From assembly GCA_964342695.1 (NCBI GenBank), contig CAYFFV010000038.1:1-7294 (forward strand): a stretch of DNA of 7,294 nt, read 5' to 3'. A program made the translations under genes and the position numbers. Below, piece after piece: positions 5,403 to 7,294 of this stretch (positions are counted from its first letter, which is position 1; each line of letters begins with the position of its first letter). A model generated the notes under the pieces. It did no database searches. It saw only the letters and a program-made list of their open reading frames with translations, and was not told the DNA's origin. This DNA comes from CAYFFV01 sp964342695. Lineage in GTDB: Bacteria > Acidobacteriota > Vicinamibacteria > Vicinamibacterales > UBA8438.

Positions 5403-5900
5403 TCATTCAACACCTGCGGCACGAAAAGATATAGTTGAAAAGCAGTACGGTTTGTCATCCGCACATCGCCTCCAAAAAATTTCTTGACCGTGCGCGGCAG
5501 CCCGACTTGCAACCTGGAAGATACTATTGATACTTCTGGAGTCGTACAAAAAATCAGAGTCAGATTTTGAATCCGTTGCTCCTATCGAAAAAACAAAACC
5601 AGTCTGCTCGCCACCACCACCACAGAACGGTGCATCCTGAATCTTGATATACAAGTAGCCGTAATAACCGTTATCAGAACCAGCTGGAAAAGTGTTAGGA
5701 AGCAATCTAACTGCACAGACGTACGCATATCCTTGATCTTCGTCAAGCACGTTGAAACCTTGGATGTTAAAAAAATCGTTGGGATCACCAGATTCTGACA
5801 TTTCGCCTTGTATTTGCGCCGCAACTTCAACGACCTGTAAAGAAAACATTAGTAACATTACGGTTGCCACAGCTGAAACTAGTTTCTGCATGACCAACAT
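5403..5900 (-). CDS. P4: exported four-cysteine family protein, second subgroup
   Basis: 165 residues, function unknown; likely tandem duplicate of P3. The signal peptide runs MLVMQKLVSAVATVMLLMFS, then LQVVEVAAQ, with a probable cut after VAA at residue 28. Cysteines are at 62, 93, 146 and 153. Motifs are GYAYVCAVRLLP, PFCGGGG, FSIGATDSKSDSDFLYD, SRAAAHGQEIFW, CADDKPYC and ISFRAA. Compared with P3 it has an acidic, Gly/Asp-rich linker (residues 31-57) between the signal peptide and the first motif. The start at 5900 is supported by AAGGAGG four bases upstream; a second ATG three codons in is less well placed. It is the upstream gene of a two-gene unit with P3. AT-rich DNA upstream could hold its promoter. 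Confidence 0.85.
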   Translation of the reverse strand: MLVMQKLVSAVATVMLLMFSLQVVEVAAQIQGEMSESGDPNDFFNIQGFNVLDEDQGYAYVCAVRLLPNTFPAGSDNGYYGYLYIKIQDAPFCGGGGEQTGFVFSIGATDSKSDSDFLYDSRSINSIFQVASRAAAHGQEIFWRRCADDKPYCFSTISFRAAGVE

Positions 5901-5904
5901 AATT

Positions 5905-5945
5905 CCTCCTTAACTATGCACAGATAATATTTGAACCAAAAATAT
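5905..5945 (-). promoter_or_regulatory. P4 ribosome binding site and possible promoter region
   Basis: AAGGAGG (5905-5911 on the plus strand) precedes the P4 start by 4 bases. Upstream on the minus strand is AT-rich sequence with TATTAT as a possible -10 and TTGGTA as a possible -35, spaced 15 bases, shorter than ideal. The ribosome binding site is clear; the promoter is only a candidate. Confidence 0.35.
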
Positions 5946-6038
5946 ACCAATTCTTGTTCTTACACCCGTATTACTAGAGCATCACAGAATCCACAATGTT
6001 TTTCCATCCTTAAATATTTTTCTAAGTTAACTTAATGA

Positions 6039-6275
6039 TCACGACTCAAGATCTTTCGTCGCTTTTATAGTGTTCACGAAATCAGTATCACCGCAAGGCA
6101 GCAAATCTGACGGGTCGCGAAAATATACCCGCGACAGGTAATTGAGAGCGACCTCAAGCCCTTGTCTCTGAGGCATGTTTCGTGTGTAGAGGAACTGTAG
6201 ATCACTGCCGACAAAAACAGTAGCGCTGCTTACGGGGAGGCCCTTTTCGCAACTTCCTATGCTATCGCTACTCAC
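6039..6275 (-). CDS. Hypothetical protein of about 78 residues
   Basis: No family recognised. The frame begins inside the end of the lipoprotein gene, with GTG at 6275 (or TTG at 6281), overlapping it by a few bases, a layout typical of translational coupling. The product reads SSDSIGSCEKGLPVSSATVF, then LQFLYTRNMPQRQGLEVALN, YLSRVYFRDPSDLLPCGDTD and FVNTIKATKDLES. It has no signal peptide or membrane segment and two cysteines. It may be a real coupled gene or a frameshifted tail of a longer protein. There is no good Shine-Dalgarno sequence, so expression would depend on the upstream gene. Confidence 0.4.
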   Translation of the reverse strand: MSSDSIGSCEKGLPVSSATVFVGSDLQFLYTRNMPQRQGLEVALNYLSRVYFRDPSDLLPCGDTDFVNTIKATKDLES

Positions 6276-6741
6276 CAGCAACCCGTTCCATAGACCACGG
6301 AAAATTCTGATTCATCGGAAGGACGGCGCTTGTTCCGTCGGCTCGAACTCCTGCAGTGGCAGTCCCAGAAAGAAGAGTTCCCGTGCTGTCTATGGAACCA
6401 GAGAGGCGCCAAGATTCCCCATAGATACTGTTGCCGTCCAATATGATCTCAGAGCCGTTGTGGCTACCGGACACCGTAAAACCGGCAAACAAACTGCAAT
6501 AGGAATGATACTTGCAGTCAATCGAAGAGGCGCCTCCGGTGCCCGTCAGGGCACCGTTTACATCCGTTAATTCCATGCGGAGCGGCGTCTCGATGCCGCC
6601 GTACGCATTCTGGGCATCGCCACTCCAGTTCCCAGTCAGATTAATTTGACTGGGTGAAATCGGGTTCGTGCATCCTGACCAGATGTTCACACAAAGCACT
6701 AAAAATAGTCGTACGCAAAAACGTTGATGAGGATTTATCAC
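6268..6741 (-). CDS. Putative lipoprotein with beta-rich domain
   Basis: 157 residues. The N-terminus has a basic start (HQR), a hydrophobic core LFLVLCVNIWSGC and cysteine 24 as the likely lipid-modified residue. Gly at -1 and Ser at -2 fit a lipobox, but Trp at -3 is unusual. After the cysteine, NLTGNWSGDAQ, MELTDVNGALTGTGG, FTVSGSH and WRLSGSIDSTGTLLSGTA repeat a strand-turn pattern rich in Thr and Gly. It resembles a small all-beta (lipocalin-like) domain often seen as 'LTGTWSG' lipoproteins. Two further cysteines (DCKYHSYC) could pair. The start is GTG at 6741, with a weak AGG five bases upstream; no ATG lies nearby. The protein should sit at the outer or inner membrane, periplasmic side. 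Function unknown. Confidence 0.65.
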   Translation of the reverse strand: MINPHQRFCVRLFLVLCVNIWSGCTNPISPSQINLTGNWSGDAQNAYGGIETPLRMELTDVNGALTGTGGASSIDCKYHSYCSLFAGFTVSGSHNGSEIILDGNSIYGESWRLSGSIDSTGTLLSGTATAGVRADGTSAVLPMNQNFPWSMERVAGE

Positions 6742-6778
6742 TGGAACCTATTCCCTTCAGCTGCGTCCACCATCTGCG

Positions 6779-6806
6779 CCCCACCCCGCCCGATCTAGTC
6801 CGCGTC
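6779..6806. repeat. GC-rich repeat, copy 3 (intact, at end of P5)
   Basis: Identical over 28 bp to 4685-4712. On the minus strand it covers the last codons of P5 (GAC GCG GAC TAG) and then ATCGGGCGGGGTGGGG after the stop. This copy is therefore in its probable native setting, as the 3' end of a family gene. A degenerate relative, CGCCCAGTCTAGTCCGC, is at the end of P1 (211-227). Confidence 0.85.
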
Positions 6807-7292
6807 GTCTACGTCTGCCGGATCACCACGGAAGTCGATGTATCTGAGGCAGTTCGTCTTGATGCTGGAACAGCGGGAATACCTCACGCGCTGTCCGGTG
6901 TCCGCGGCGTGGTTCGCTGACTCAAAAAAAGACAGCAGCTGATTCTCACTGAGCAGATACGAACTATCAGACCACGCATGCGTCGCCCCTTCGCTGAACA
7001 TACGAGCAGACCCAACGACACTTCCCATGCACTGGGGTGCGGTGTGAAAGCTGATAGACAGATAGCCATGGTCACCGAAGTTGCTCACCTTGGGAACGAG
7101 CGAACTTCGGCAAATGTAGGCATAGCCATACGCCGCTGGCAATATCTGCATCGACCCGTTCATTGCCAATTCATTATCAATCTCCCAGCCCTGCTGCGCT
7201 TCCGCAATCGGGAACAGGTCTACATCTTTTACTGCGAGACTCACCAGCGCAATGGCGATGACCGTAAACACTACTTTCATATAGCGATCCAT
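6795..7292 (-). CDS. P5: exported four-cysteine family protein
   Basis: 165 residues, complete; its ribosome binding site falls outside the window. Function unknown. N-terminus MDRYMKVVFTVIAIAL as in P2, followed by KDVDLFPIAEAQ as in P1, with a probable cut after AEA at residue 32. Cysteines are at 61, 88, 141 and 148. Motifs are GYAYICRSSLVP, QCMG (the family CGG is altered here), MFSEGATHAWSD, NHAADTGQRVRYSRC and CLRYIDFRGDPADVDDAD. The acidic ending is shared with the remnant at 2856-3000, so the two are the closest relatives at the C-terminus. It lies upstream of the lipoprotein gene on the same strand, separated by the GC-rich repeat. Confidence 0.85.
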   Translation of the reverse strand: MDRYMKVVFTVIAIALVSLAVKDVDLFPIAEAQQGWEIDNELAMNGSMQILPAAYGYAYICRSSLVPKVSNFGDHGYLSISFHTAPQCMGSVVGSARMFSEGATHAWSDSSYLLSENQLLSFFESANHAADTGQRVRYSRCSSIKTNCLRYIDFRGDPADVDDAD

Positions 7293-7294
7293 AG

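Noticed and set aside
6779..6794. G-quadruplex or terminator in the G-rich tail of the repeat
   Set aside because: Only three G-runs are present, there is no inverted repeat and no T-run, so neither structure is supported.
219..7292. Integron cassette array (short same-strand genes with a repeat)
   Set aside because: The repeat lacks the inverted core sites and folded-hairpin layout of attC elements, gaps such as the 43 bases between P4 and P3 are too short, and no integron integrase is seen.
1..7294. CRISPR array, tRNA or rRNA genes
   Set aside because: No regularly spaced short repeats were seen, and no cloverleaf or conserved rRNA segments were recognised on either strand.

Overview
The window comes from a Gram-negative bacterium: it has clear Shine-Dalgarno sequences, Sec-type signal peptides, a putative lipoprotein and the tail of an AbgT transporter. 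The sequence alone does not fix the taxon. The region looks accessory. Most genes lie on the minus strand, are short and encode exported or membrane products, and they are mixed with broken genes and a GC-rich repeat.

Layout: at the left edge, the 3' end of an abgT-like gene (+) converges on the first member (P1, 219-716) of a small family of exported four-cysteine proteins. Going right, all on the minus strand, are a 78-residue hypothetical gene, a 34-residue and a 31-residue single-pass membrane protein, and family member P2 (1721-2251). Then come a 39-residue membrane protein on the plus strand (2446-2565), the broken C-terminus of a tyrosine recombinase (2593-2829) and the decayed 3' end of another family member (2856 to about 3000). 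An AT-rich block follows with two divergent genes: a P-loop kinase-like gene (-) and a sulfotransferase (+). Past it lie another copy of the repeat and a rhodanese remnant. Next are the tandem members P3 and P4, a short hypothetical gene that overlaps a lipoprotein gene, a third copy of the repeat and member P5, which begins at the right edge.

The main theme is the array of at least five intact family members plus one remnant. They share a signal peptide or secretion segment, four cysteines in fixed order and a C-terminal Cys-x-x-[YFST]-[IL]-x-F-[RK] ending, while the rest has diverged. A 28-bp GC-rich sequence that spans the 3' end of these genes occurs three times. Two copies flank the AT-rich kinase/sulfotransferase block, and one abuts the recombinase remnant. 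This suggests that the ends of the family genes have repeatedly served as breakpoints for gene gain, loss and conversion. The function of the family is not known to me and is not claimed here.
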